A DNA stretch of 64,000 nucleotides from Phoronis australis (lineage: Eukaryota; Phoronida; Phoronidae): positions 73,996-137,995 of the forward strand of contig NMRA01000115.1 of NCBI GenBank assembly GCA_002633005.1. Reading direction: 5' to 3'. Numbering within the stretch: the stretch's first letter is position 1; the number at the start of each line of letters is the position of its first letter. The translations under genes were made by a program, and so were the position numbers. Positions 46,236 through 56,875 of the stretch are shown here, in pieces. A model generated the notes under the pieces. That model was not told where the DNA came from. It ran no database searches and saw only the letters and a program-made list of their open reading frames with translations.

Positions 46236-47411
46236 TTCGTAGACACTGTAACGTGAAATCTGAAACCAACTAAGTTCTGAATATGAATATCCTATGTTGA
46301 CGATACCTATTAATTGTTATTAAGATGTCTAAGGAATAGAAAAATACGCCTTATACTTACACTGTACGTGTCCTTGTTATTATAACGTTGCCTCGCTGTT
46401 TAGTCCATTTTCAATTTTAGCAGAGGTACATTCATTACACTAGTACCCTTGTCGATTTTGATGAAACGTTCCTTGAATGAAAACTTTCTGATGTCTCACA
46501 AAAATAGTTAAGAATTTTAATGTTACTTGTTTCGGTTGGTTTCTACGCCAAAGTAACTCGCAAAACGTACAAACATTTTGAAAAAACATACACCACATTC
46601 GTCTATTACTCGGTACAATAAAATTAGAACTTTTGTAAAAATCCCAACAGCATTTTTGAGATTGATAAATAAATATTAAAGCTGGAAAGTTTCGGTGAAA
46701 TCCACCGAGCGACAACAAAAAAAAACTCGTGTTCTTAAAGATAGCTTCCAGTGGCCAAAACACTCTTTCGACAAGTATTTCTAAATAAAATATCGCTTTG
46801 TTTCTTGCATACCACAAAAAGGAATTAATTGCGACGTAAATTACATGTACACCGCCTATATTTCGTAAAACCTTCGAGCGCCCCAGAGAATTCTAAGCCA
46901 ATCAACTTAAAGGAGTACATAGGATATCATCGTGCCAACGAAATTTCCCCTAAGCCTCATTGCGTACAGCTGAGTGTCATTTCTTGGACGTACATGAAGG
47001 CTAGATATCGGTCTCTGGGCTAAAATGTCACGTTGCGTACGGGTGCAGCAATATAAGCGGTCTTGGCATACAATTTACATCTTCCGCGCCGATCCCGTCA
47101 TAAGCCATGCATGGAATAGATTCGTATCCACGATAAAGAATGGCGGCAAAATTCCCGATCATGAAGATCTGCTCTAGACTTGGGTAAAGCTGCATACAAA
47201 ATCTATAGCTTTGCGCTGATGTTGGTAAAATGACCAATTAAAATCTAACACACTGAATAGTAGTGTCGTAAAAAGCTCCGCCGCTCTTCTTTCAGTTAAC
47301 GGTGTTGGAAAAATTGGCGTAGTTCTACCGTTCATATTGTGCTAAAATTGTAGTGCGTTCTTTCTATGTCGGTTTTCCGCGATTGCGTTACCAGATCTTG
47401 ACCATTTTTAC
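46236..47411. other. no gene recognised
   Basis: Anonymous AT-rich sequence. The minus-strand frame 46440-46817 has no recognisable domain and high Phe/Trp/Cys content typical of chance. Confidence 0.35.
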
Positions 47412-47690
47412 TCTGCGCAGAGTACTGTTGTTCCTGGGTTTTCTTCAATTTTATTACTCTGCGCGTGCAAGCGCAGAGTTTTACTGTTCTACGTAGTTTA
47501 TCTTCTTATTCTTATTACTCTGCGCGTGCAAGCGCTTAGTGTTGTTGTTCCTGGGTTTTCTTCAATTTATTCTTATTCTTATTCTTCTTATTCTTCTTAT
47601 TCTTCTTATTACTCTGCGCGTGCAAGCGCAAAGTACTGTTGTTCCTGGGTTTTCTTCAATTTCATTCTTATTCTTATTCTTCTTCCGCCA
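47412..47690. repeat. four hairpin units with TTCTTA microsatellite
   Basis: The palindrome ACTCTGCGC...GCGCAGAGT (or a close variant) occurs at about 47412, 47455, 47515 and 47612, each followed by a version of TGTTGTTCCTGGGTTTTC and TTCAATTT and a run of ATTCTT. The middle units have the loop GTGCAA. Looks like the iterated end of a non-autonomous element that continues into the array at 47812-49150. Confidence 0.8.
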
Positions 47691-47811
47691 ACTTTGAGGC
47701 TTAATAACTCCAAATTGGGTGCAGCTACGTTCTTTAAATTCAGCACGTGACTTTTGGCAGTACATAAATTTTGATTCGTTATATAATAATATTCCATATC
47801 GCACCTGAAGA

Positions 47812-49150
47812 GGTCATTTAGTGCAAAGGTCATGTAATTTTCAAAATGCTACTTCTTCATTTTTAAAGCTATTCCTTTCAAATTCGGTACACAGGTATAA
47901 GTCAATAAGGCAATTTAAAAATTACTTTTCCAAGTAATCGGGTCATCCAATCAGGTGAAATAGGTCAAAGGTTATTAGGTGCAAACTAAAAGTTTGAGCT
48001 AGACACTTCAAATTCACATGTCTGATTGGCACAGGTAATTCAATTCGAAATCCAAAGTTTCAGGTCATTTAGTGCAAACATGGGATCATTAGGTCCATTT
48101 TTCTTCAGAAAATTTGACCTTTTCATTTACCAAGTATTCTGATGTGTCAACAGGTAGACAACTGTGATTCTCAGCATTTAACACACTATACACGAGCTTT
48201 ACAAAAATTCTACCAAACAGGCTTATAATTCACCGGAAAAGGTCATTTAGTGCAAACATGGGATCATTAGGTGCATTTTCTTCTGAAAATTTGACCTTTT
48301 CATTCACCAAGTATTCTGATGTGTCAACAGTTAGACAACTGTGATTCTTAGCATGTAACACACTCTATACGAGTTTTACAAAAATTCTACCAAACAAGCT
48401 TATAATGCACAGGAAAAGGTCATTTAGTGCAAAGGTCATATAATTTTCAAAATGCTACTTCTTCTTTAAATTTAAAGCTATCTTTTTGAAATTCCGTGAA
48501 CATGTATAGATCAACAAAAGAATGTAAAAAGTTACTTTTCTAAGAAATTGACTCATCCAATCAGGTTAAAGTGGTCAAAGGTCATTAAGTGCAAACTACA
48601 GTTTTGAGCTAGACACTTCAAATTCACACATCTTCTTGGTGCACAGAGTTCAGAACGAAACCTCAAGTTTCAGGTCATTTGGAGCAGCCATGGGGTCATT
48701 AGGTGCATATTTCGTCTGACCATTTGACATTTTCATTCACCAATTATTGTGATGTGTCAACAGTTAGACAACTATCATTCTCAGCATTAAACACGCTTAA
48801 CAAATGCTTTGCAGTAATTCTCCTAAAGATTCTTGTAATGCACCGAATAGGGTCAATTAGTGCAAAGCTCGTCTAACCTTCAAAATGTTATATCCTACAT
48901 TTTTCAAGGAATTCTTTTCACTTTCAGCACGCTTTGTAAGCCAACATGCCAATAGAACACCATACTTTACTACGCAATAGGCCTAACCAATCAGAAAAAA
49001 TGGGTCAAACCTCATTGAGTGTCAGTAAACTAAAATTTTGAGCTAAAGATTTCAAAATTATATAACTGTTTAATAAACGCGATTGAGTTTGAATTCTATG
49101 TTTTCAGGTATTAATTCTGAAAGTTTGACCAATTCATTCATCTTGTATTC
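47812..49150 (+). repeat. composite tandem array based on GGTCATTTAGTGCAAA
   Basis: The word GGTCATTTAGTGCAAA or a variant starts each monomer at about 47812, 48073, 48240, 48419, 48673 and 48850. Two monomer types alternate: one of about 255 bp containing CTACTTCTTC and TTTTGAGCTAGACACTTC, and one of about 170 bp containing TTTGACCTTTTCATTYACCA and TGTCAACAGKTAGACAACT. Order is long, short, short, long, short, long. A further decayed monomer lies at 53850-54060. Confidence 0.85.
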
Positions 49151-49395
49151 TGAAGTGCTTAAAGAGGAAATTGCAAGGTCCAAACCAATCTGAACAACAA
49201 TATGGTCTAAATTCGAGTTTAGAATTACCATTGCTATATTCTTAACATTAACTGAATTGTACGCCGCTATACAAAGTTATTTACATATTTAGTGCCGTGG
49301 TGTTGTAACGCCATCGTTGTAACGGAGAATAGAAACTGTGCCATTTTCGTTCGTTACACATCTGTGACGTGGTGTTGGGGAACACAAAGGAAGCA

Positions 49396-49631
49396 ATGTG
49401 TGTCCAAGTGAGTACAGCAGCGTAGATGAGGAATACTTTGAACGATACAGGGACGGACAGGTGGACTTTTCAGATGATTCCGACCTTTCGGACGAGGAGG
49501 TGGAGGTGACAGATCCCAGAGGAACAATATGTGTTCACGGCTTTTCTGTAGTGGAGCCGTTCTCCCTCGATCCCTTTCACGGCCCTTTCTCTGGTCGCCG
49601 AAGACTCACTCCCAGCGGGTTCGTCCTGTGA
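49396..49631 (+). CDS. acidic leader-like open frame, possible upstream exon
   Basis: The frame reads EYSSVDEEYFERYRDGQVDF then SDDSDLSDEEVEVTD and stops at 49629-49631. The ATG at 49396 is in a different frame, so no in-frame start is visible here; the frame is open further upstream. Acid- and serine-rich leaders often precede P2X7-like C-terminal domains in invertebrate proteins, and such a domain lies 1.3 kb downstream (50904-51318), but no matching splice donor could be fixed. Linking the two is inference. Confidence 0.3.
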
Positions 49632-50903
49632 ACGTCAACAGGCTGAAGGTGCGCAGGGGTTGCGATTAGATGTTAGTGTTGGGTAAGAATATTATCAATA
49701 TGTATCCTACAACCGCGAATTATAACTTGGTCTTTTTAATTCAAAAGTAGGTGCTTTACCAGTCAGTCCCAGGCGCCCATATCCCCATAGGTGAACCGTG
49801 TTTCAACCCTGGATAAATACCAGTTTCAGTGATAAAACTGGGAATTTTTTGCATTATAGCAAATCACTCAAAAGTGTGAGATCTCTGATTATTTGTAGAC
49901 AGTGTGGCTCAGTGGCTTGAGCTAGTGAGACTCAGGTTCGAATCCTGGCTTTCACTGGCATGCAATTGAGCATTGAACAAAATTGTCTCTTACTTCTCTG
50001 AGACTGAGCGGGGTGTTACTAGTGAGTGAATAAATGTGTGCAAGGGAATGAATGAGAACCACTTTGGAATAATCGACTGAATTGTAAAGAGGATGAAAGA
50101 ACTGCAATTTTATAATTTAGACTTTCTCACCTTGGTGCTGGGGGAGGGCATAATTCTATAGGTTATAGAACAAGTCATTTCATTTTCGTACTCAAGTCAA
50201 CTCGGACCTATATCAATCTACACATGTGTTCCAAAGCAGTTTTATTTTGTAAGGCGATGTTTGAAATGGAAACAACCATTTCATGTCGATGTACATTGAC
50301 CCAATGTAGCCATTATTTATAAATGAAATATGGTACATGGCTTGGTTACGAGTCGACTTGGGTAGGAACCGCCTGGTAAAGTTTCTGTAGAGTAAAGAGA
50401 GCATACCATTGGATTGGTGATTGCCCATGTAGCATATCAAGAAGTTTTAATGTATACTGTAATATTTAAAACATTGGCGACCCTTTGAGTGGCAACACTG
50501 CTTTTCAAGTTGGTTTGCCCCATTGTCATTGTCTAGTTTGATTAATGGTATGTGGTTGCCGATAGGATTCAGATTGGGAGATCAGGTCTCACGACTACAT
50601 ACAAAACAGTCCCCTCCATCAATGAATCAGGGCAACTACCTTTTGTCTTAGGGTCAGCTAAAAATCAAACAACTAATGTCCATTACTATATCCCCCGGGC
50701 ATGATCTACCTTGGGTGTAGCACTATTCCTTTGTATGAAAAGTAAATATCTTTACTAAAAATTATCTATTTGTACAAAAAATAAATAGGTTGTGATGTTC
50801 CAACCAATTTTCCTGAAAACTGAAGTCGTATGCAGACCCCTCAATTTGGTAGAGGCACTCTTGGAAAATTTTTCAATTCGAAATTTTGATGTTTACTGAA
50901 ATA
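49632..50903. other. no gene recognised apart from a tRNA-like block
   Basis: Could be an intron of the P2X7-like gene. Contains the tRNA-like segment 49905-49965; otherwise no signals. Confidence 0.35.
49905..49965 (+). tRNA. tRNA-derived SINE-like sequence
   Basis: TGGCTCAGTGG is a good A box and GGTTCGAATCC a perfect B box, but only 19 bases lie between them, too few for an anticodon arm. This fits a tRNA-derived SINE head with a deletion, not a working tRNA. Confidence 0.45.
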
Positions 50904-51318
50904 ATTGTTGACACATTTGCAGGTGCACCTGGGGCAACTGTCAGACAACCTCATTGTTGAAGAAAGAGTATGTTGCCAAGAGGTTGACAAGGTTGTTGCA
51001 AAACTTGATGAAGAAATGACAACTAACACAGAAGAAAAAATGTATTGTGGAGCTTGGGGGTTTAAACCTGTATACATCAATCGTGGTGTTTTGGAGACTG
51101 CATGGTTGCAGTACAAAAGCCAATATCCTGATGGCTATGACAGACCCTTGGATAAAATGATTTGAAACGTGGCCTTCAGACAGTTCCAAAGATGGGTAAA
51201 CGGTCACTTAGGACGAACAGTCCGTGTTGTCATTCCAGCATGCGCAGTAGCCTGCATCAGAGCTTTCTACCCTCCGCCAGGAAATGAGGAAGACTTTGAG
51301 TTCCAAGGATTTTCTTAA
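50904..51318 (+). pseudogene. P2X7-like C-terminal (ballast-type) domain exon with a stop
   Basis: After a splice acceptor (CACATTTGCAG, ending near 50921) one frame gives LIVEERVCCQEVDKV, CGAWGFKPVYINRGVLETAW, a TGA stop at 51163-51165, then NVAFRQFQRWVNGHLGRTVR and VVIPACAVACIRAFYP, ending EFQGFS at 51318. Spacing of CCQE, GFxxVxxNxxVLxTAW, AFRQFxRW, GxLGRxVRVVIPxC and IRxxFP matches the zinc-binding domain at the C-terminus of vertebrate P2X7 receptors, which in invertebrates mostly occurs in other, uncharacterised proteins. The single TGA interrupts an otherwise continuous domain, so this is a recent pseudogene, a sequencing error, or an allele. No ion-channel part is present in the window. 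Confidence 0.8.
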
Positions 51319-52412
51319 AAGTTTCACCCATTATATAGATACATGTTGTCTTAGCCCTGGAATGCCAACTCCTCCACATGACCTATGTATTCTGTTATAA
51401 AAACTTGTGACTCGGGGTCTAGTTTTATGTAATTCAAACGAGTTGCAAAAAGTTGTAGTGACAAATTCCATAGAAAGATCAAACATCGTAATAAACGAAT
51501 GCAATCGCAGTGCAACCTCAGCGGTATGAAATTGAAGTTGACATTCCATGAATAGACTTCTGTGGTTTCAGAATGATAAATAATTGACACAGTGAGCAGC
51601 ATTTAATGATGCTCATCAATCTGGTTTCTTATGATAACATGGTCACGACAAGTGTAATTTAACTAGGACTACATTATAAACCTCTAAACTCAACATCAGT
51701 TAAACTTATGGTGTACCTAGGTGAACAGAGGAATCTGTCTCATTGGAGCCCAGTTTGTGTGCTTGAAGCGAACACATTGAACAGTATGGCTGTTACATAA
51801 AAATTAAAAGTTTTGAATCTGAGCCATAGTCTGAAGACGAGATTGAATCTTCTGCCCTCTTCTTATACAGTAGAACTCTCTAAATTGGTAGCGCTTTAGT
51901 GGGAACTTTAGAAAGTTAGCATTAATTCCGCAGTAACGCCTCCAAATAACTCTAACTTGATGAAATATCTCAGTCTCACTGGATACAACTTAGCGAGTTC
52001 TACTGTAATTCAATGAGAAATCAAATAACACGACACAGCAACCACTGATTCTCAACCCAAAAGCCCCAGTATGCAATAGCTTTAGATGTCTATGACATGG
52101 TGTGAAAACACAAAAAGTATGCACATGAGTAGGAATTGGGAAATCTGGAGGGAGTGCTTAAGGCACTCAAAAATTCCCAAGACAATGTTCGAATTCTGTG
52201 CAAGGGATTATTCTGTGTACAATTTAGATGAGATTGTCGCAGGAAAAGACTGACGACCCAAACAAGTACCTTTTCACCCCCACTTAAGAAAGTCTTCCTT
52301 TACCGACCCACTGTATGGGACAGCAACAGTTTAGTGCAAATCAAATATACTTAAAAAAGCTATGCCGCAATATTTATAGTCATTGTATCGAAGAACCATT
52401 GAAATGTTTCCA
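51319..52412. other. no gene recognised
   Basis: Follows the P2X7-like exon; may contain its 3' untranslated region. No feature supported. Confidence 0.4.
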
Positions 52413-52560
52413 GGTGCGGATCCAGGATTTTGAGTTAGGGGGTCCAGGGCACGGCATTAGCCAGGATTTTGCCCGTCAGACATTCGCACCCCCAAACTGT
52501 CAAATGGAATCTGGGAGAATTTTAGGGGGGCATGGCCTCCCCTCTAAATCTGCCACTAGT
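52413..52560. repeat. dispersed repeat, inverted partner of 780-932
   Basis: GGTGCGGATCCAGGATTTTG through GGCCTCCCCTCTAAATCTGC is the reverse complement pattern of 780-932. Confidence 0.6.
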
Positions 52561-52649
52561 TTCAATATAAGAACATAGTATATCACCGGGTTTATCTACA
52601 TGTATACAAATGGGACAGCCAAGTACCACACACAAAAGCTTTTCACAAT

Positions 52650-52915
52650 TTCCACTACACTAAACACTCTGGCATTGCCATCTGTACCACGATCAAAAAT
52701 TTGATCTAAAACATTGGTAGTGACTGTTAAATATGTGGCGGAAAGAAATTCCAGTGCTGTCCATTGACAAAGCACCAAGTCTGAATTTATCTGTGCCACG
52801 GCATCCTCCTTGGACACATCTGGAGCACCAGCAGTCGGCATTGGAGGGGCATCAATTTCTAAGAGAATTTCCAGATCTCCAGCTTCTCTTTTGTTCCGCA
52901 CTAAGTGGAAGGTGT
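52650..52915 (-). CDS. exon-like open stretch, unidentified gene
   Basis: On the minus strand TTGTGCTTTTCAG is a good splice acceptor about 20-30 bases before the frame ENTFHLVRNKREAGDLEI, LLEIDAPPMPTAGAPDVSKE, DAVAQINSDLVLCQWTALEF, LSATYLTVTTNVLDQIF. There is a stop just upstream of ENTF in the same frame, which would fit an exon edge. The QxTALEFLS part faintly recalls the region of HEATR3 (a ribosomal-protein import chaperone) where QxxALExxxN occurs, but the match is too short to name the gene. A possible donor lies after GATCGTG near 52688. Confidence 0.3.
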
Positions 52916-53849
52916 TCTCCTTTCATTTACATACTCTGAAAAGCACAACAGCGGCAATTCAAAAGTAAAAAAAAGACATTTTGAATCCAGAGTTGTCCAT
53001 GATTAAAGTAAAACACAATGATATCTAATTGCAAGTTTTCGCTTTCTTTTATAACAAAACTAGATTTTAATCCTGTTTTTTTTTTAAACAGACTACTTTA
53101 GTAATCAAAACCTTGGAATTGAGTTACCGTCCCGTTTTACTTTATTCATAGTCTGCATTCTTTTCAAAATAAATGCATCTTTTGAGATCAGCTTTATTTG
53201 TTGTGGCTTTTAGTTTTACTGATCCATTGATAACTAAATCTTTCACGGAAAAACAACTGATTTTAAACACTTGAGAAGTACGGTGATTGTGAAAAAAGAT
53301 TGTTATTGTTCAGGCACTGCGAAAGCGAATTATTAGACATTAAAATTCTCAAGGTAACTTACCTTTTTATAAGACCAACTTCAACCTTCATGATGTGTTT
53401 GTCGTCAAAGCAGCCGTGCTCAAAATGGTCGGAGCATATTTCGGCTCCGACAGATGGCTGACTCGACAGTCATTTTCAAAAGACGAGCAGAGCACACGAA
53501 AACCTGCCATTACGCAGCCAGATGCTTGTCTTTTTAGAATTTAAATGGGCTCATGCCTTCGACCTGGGTGGTGTTAAAATAGTTAGCACACACACGCCGA
53601 TGCACCATGGCTAAAACGCGCCAAGGTTGAACGGTCTTTGTTCTTCGTGTACTGTGATATAATAGCAGTGAACTGCATTGTGGAATATGATCTGGTTTGT
53701 GTTCCCCAACACCATGTCACGGTGTCAAAGGTCAACTTTTCGCGCATTTTCTTATTTTCGCTTTTTATATAACTAAAGATACAATAATACGATGATTTGA
53801 ATAAAATACATCCAAATAGCAATACCTTGAAGATATTGCAATTTAACAT
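52916..53849. other. no gene recognised
   Basis: AT-rich. GTTCCCCAACACCATGTCAC at about 53700 is the inverse of a 25-bp stretch at 49365-49390 with one mismatch. On the minus strand AAAAAGGTAAGTTACC near 53363 is a good splice donor, but no exon could be fixed. Confidence 0.35.
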
Positions 53850-54060
53850 ACTTGGACCTTGCAAATTACACTTTAAAGTAAAACATCTGTGATTTTTAGC
53901 TTTAAACACACTTTTAATCGAGTTAACAATTACTCCCTCATCGGGACTCATAATGCACCGGAAGAGGTCAATTAGTGGAAATGTCATGAAAATATTAATA
54001 TGTAATTTCTCCTATAATTTTAAAGAATTCCTTTTCATATTGCTAAACGGGTTGCTGTCA
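53850..54060 (+). repeat. diverged monomer of the GGTCATTTAGTGCAAA array
   Basis: TAATGCACCGGAAGAGGTCA, then ATTAGTGGAAATGTCAT and TTTAAAGAATTCCTTTTCAT match the start of the long monomer at 48410-48500. Preceded by TTAGCTTTAAACACACTTTT resembling the end of the short monomer. Confidence 0.6.
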
Positions 54061-54639
54061 GTAACTTCACCTTCCCATAATAATTACCGTAATACGCACG
54101 CGCAGAGTCCATTATTGTCAAGCCGTGACAATAATCTTTCTAGTTTCCCGATTATTCTTCTTATCAACTGCTCTTCACTGCCACGAAATGCCATAGATGT
54201 CACAACAAATTATCGGTACTGGTTTCATTTCGGTACCAGTTCTCCACATTTAACCACCAAACCGAATTTTAGAATAAACTTTGCTGCTACGAAGTTGTAT
54301 CGCCCAACACTACTGACGTCACTGACTACTTATAAAACATGTATTTTAGATATAAAAATAGTCACGTTGGCACCATAGTTGGCCTTTAAGCTCAAATTTA
54401 CTGAGTCGATTTGCCGCAGCTGCGAAAACTGAAGCGCGCTGATAATTGAATGTCGTGAGTCTTTAAAATCTTAAGGTTTTTGCTCAGTTATTGATGAAAG
54501 CATAGGGTATAGGCAACTTGTCTTGTTCAACTGAATACAACCTATACATGCCTTAACTATGATGTCCGTTATTTCAACATTTACTTGCAAGATTTTCTCA
54601 GTAGACTGCCTCGACAGTTTTCAGCAGGTCGTTGGTCTT
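54061..54639. other. no gene recognised
   Basis: No supported feature. Confidence 0.4.
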
Positions 54640-55100
54640 ATGAGTTTTGGTCTTATTTGGATTTTTTCTTAACTGTCCCAATGAAGCCAGCTGTCGATCG
54701 ATCATCTTATTGCTGTAGTAGTTGTTGATCCAGCATCGCTGTTGCGTTGCCCTTGTCGGCTTGGACGAAAATTCATCTTTTGATAGCGTTACTTTTTTGT
54801 TAATTCCTGTTCAGGTTAGGACTTAATTGGATAGCCTTTAGTTAGTTTTTCTCTCTGCCGTACACTTAACATGCTCATGGTGGTTTGGCAGCAGTATTTA
54901 CAAAGCCACAGCTACAACACCCGGCGTTAATGGAACCCGTCTTAGTCTGATGACAGTTTAGATCTTTAGAAAGAAGTCCACATTCAACTCTCGTCAGTCT
55001 CTGCTGGTCAGGAAAACGCCTTGCATACTACGGGAGGAGAGCTTTTCCTTGAGCGTAGCGTTCTTCTTTCAACTTCTGGAATTTGTGCGTGTGATGCTGT
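54640..55100 (-). mobile_element. possible LINE C-terminal relic
   Basis: On the minus strand LNCHQTKTGSINAGCCSCG resembles the NxHxxxxLxIGxSxxCxCG zinc-knuckle end of some LINE reverse transcriptases, but the following THxxxxC pattern is decayed and nothing else is recognisable. Confidence 0.25.
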
Positions 55101-56558
55101 TTGACCTGTCGAACTTTTTATATTGAGCGGTTTACTGCTGTTTCGGCTGTCGCTGAGGTCTTCAGCCCTTGGAGGCCGGCTTGTTCAGTTGTCTTGATGA
55201 CTGCACAGACAACATGCCTTCTTGTCTGTGCAGTGATCCGTTCTGGTGTCTGTGCTAGTCAATTTTCTCTCGTTGACTTAACTGAGGAATTTTGACTTTT
55301 AGACCTCTAGGGATGACTTTGTTGTTTATACATCTGTTATGAGCATGTGTGTATATTTATACAAGTATTACGTGTAATGCCTACTCATGTGTCATTGGTT
55401 GACAGTCCGTTGACTACCAGCGACACGTTTTGGACGAAGCACAAAAACTGGCACTCTTTTGGTAAGTGAGACAATAATGTTCATTACAAAGGTCAAGGTT
55501 GATTTCATGTCTCCTGACAGGAAGGACAGAGTTCATGAATACTCCAAGCTTACATGTCGCTAGCATGCGAAGAAGTCCCGTGCTGGGACACAGGATGAGA
55601 GGAGAGTCATATCATGACATGAATTCTGAAACTGGTCTGTCAATTATGCTTCCAAGGTCACTTATTTCTCTTATTTTATTTGTAAGATTGAATTCAAGGC
55701 GTCCATCTGAGTTGCCGTTGTTGTCTCGGAATCGGAGTGATGTCGTGATCTCGACAGTTTCAACTTCCTTGTTTACACCCGTTTTGTTTCCAGTAAACGT
55801 GTGTGTTATCAAAGTTTCAAAAGTCGTGATGCAAATAAAATTATTTACACTGGCATTTTGTACTTGTATATAAATTCTATGGCATTTATGTAAAAGCTGT
55901 TATTATCACGGGTGACGCAGCGCTGAAATAAGTGGAGGGTATGGCCCCCCAGCACCCTACCCTATAAGGGGCCGCCTATGTGACCATGGGCAGAGCAGTA
56001 ATGAAATAAGTGGGAGGGCTTTAGGCCCCCAGTCCCCTATGGTGCGCCACCCATGATTGCTCATGTTTTACTGGACTTACGTGCTGTGTCACACTAGTGA
56101 TCAGGCATAGGTACTCTGATACTACTGTAGTGGCGTAGTGGCGTAATACTCATCGGTCTCAGACCCCGATACTGTAATATTCTGATATTACGAAGTCAGA
56201 ATATAAGCCGTGCTGTGTCAAATACTTTATTGGAACTAACCAAACTACAAACAATAACACTTATATAGAGGATTGGTCAAGCTATAAACATTACCGAAAT
56301 AAGGTGTCGGATATTGCCAATAAACAAGGATACTCTCAGAAAATATGAAGTCAGATGCACTAATCATTCCAAGAATATGTCGTCACTTCCTATGGTCTGC
56401 ACTCAGTCCATATGGATCATACCAGGACACTAGAGATACTGATGCAATGCTCTTGAAATTTTAATTTTGAAGTTCAATATCTTATGTTAAAATGATGGTT
56501 TAATTCTTTTCAATGTCATCAATACAGAAAAAGTTTGTTTTGTGTGAACTACTTACAG
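55101..56558. other. no gene recognised; local duplication and small hairpin
   Basis: A hairpin (ACTGCACAGACAA at 55200-55212, inverted at 55222-55234) and an imperfect direct duplication (about 55915-55990 and 55990-56055: GAAATAAGTGGAGGG and GAAATAAGTGGGAGGG, each followed by a CCCCCAG tract). Upstream exons of the mucolipin gene may lie here but were not recognised. Confidence 0.4.
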
Positions 56559-56773
56559 ATGTTCGTCAGCCTCCTCCGAACTCGAGCACCCCTCTGATTC
56601 GTGTGGGTTCCTCATGTAGCACTAACTCATACTACACACCAGGCATGGAGGATCGCATGCGGCGCAAGTTGCGCTTTATGTTCATGACGCCCTGTGAGAA
56701 ATGGCACGCCAGGAAACGATTTCCATGGAAACTGTGCCTTCAAATTCTGAAAATTGTTGTTGTGACTGTTCAG
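56559..56773 (+). CDS. MCOLN: mucolipin (TRPML) exon: N-terminal region to S1
   Basis: Mucolipins are TRP-family cation channels of late endosomes and lysosomes, opened by PI(3,5)P2. The exon encodes SYYTPGMEDRMRRKLRF, MFMTPCEKWHARKRFPWK and LCLQILKIVVVTVQ, which match the cytosolic N-terminus and start of the first membrane helix of mucolipins. The basic clusters RMRRK and ARKRFPWK correspond to the phosphoinositide-binding patch of the family. The donor at 56774 follows VTVQ in phase 0 and joins perfectly to the next exon. The 5' edge is less sure: CTACTTACAG at 56549-56558 can be an acceptor, while the frame is open back to an ATG at 56513. Upstream exons were not found. The exact paralogue cannot be told. 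Confidence 0.88.
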
Positions 56774-56875
56774 GTTGGTTCTTATTGCTCAGTTATGAAA
56801 AGCACTGTTTTATTATTACGAGTTCAACAGCATCATTTGATTTGTTCTGTTCTCCGTTGCTTTTTCGTGTTTTTA

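Noticed and set aside
46440-46817. Minus-strand frame of 125 codons
   Set aside because: No recognisable domain and Phe/Trp/Cys-heavy composition.
47526-47833. Repeated Ser-Tyr or Arg-Ile protein-like frames
   Set aside because: They translate the TTCTTA microsatellite and hairpin units.
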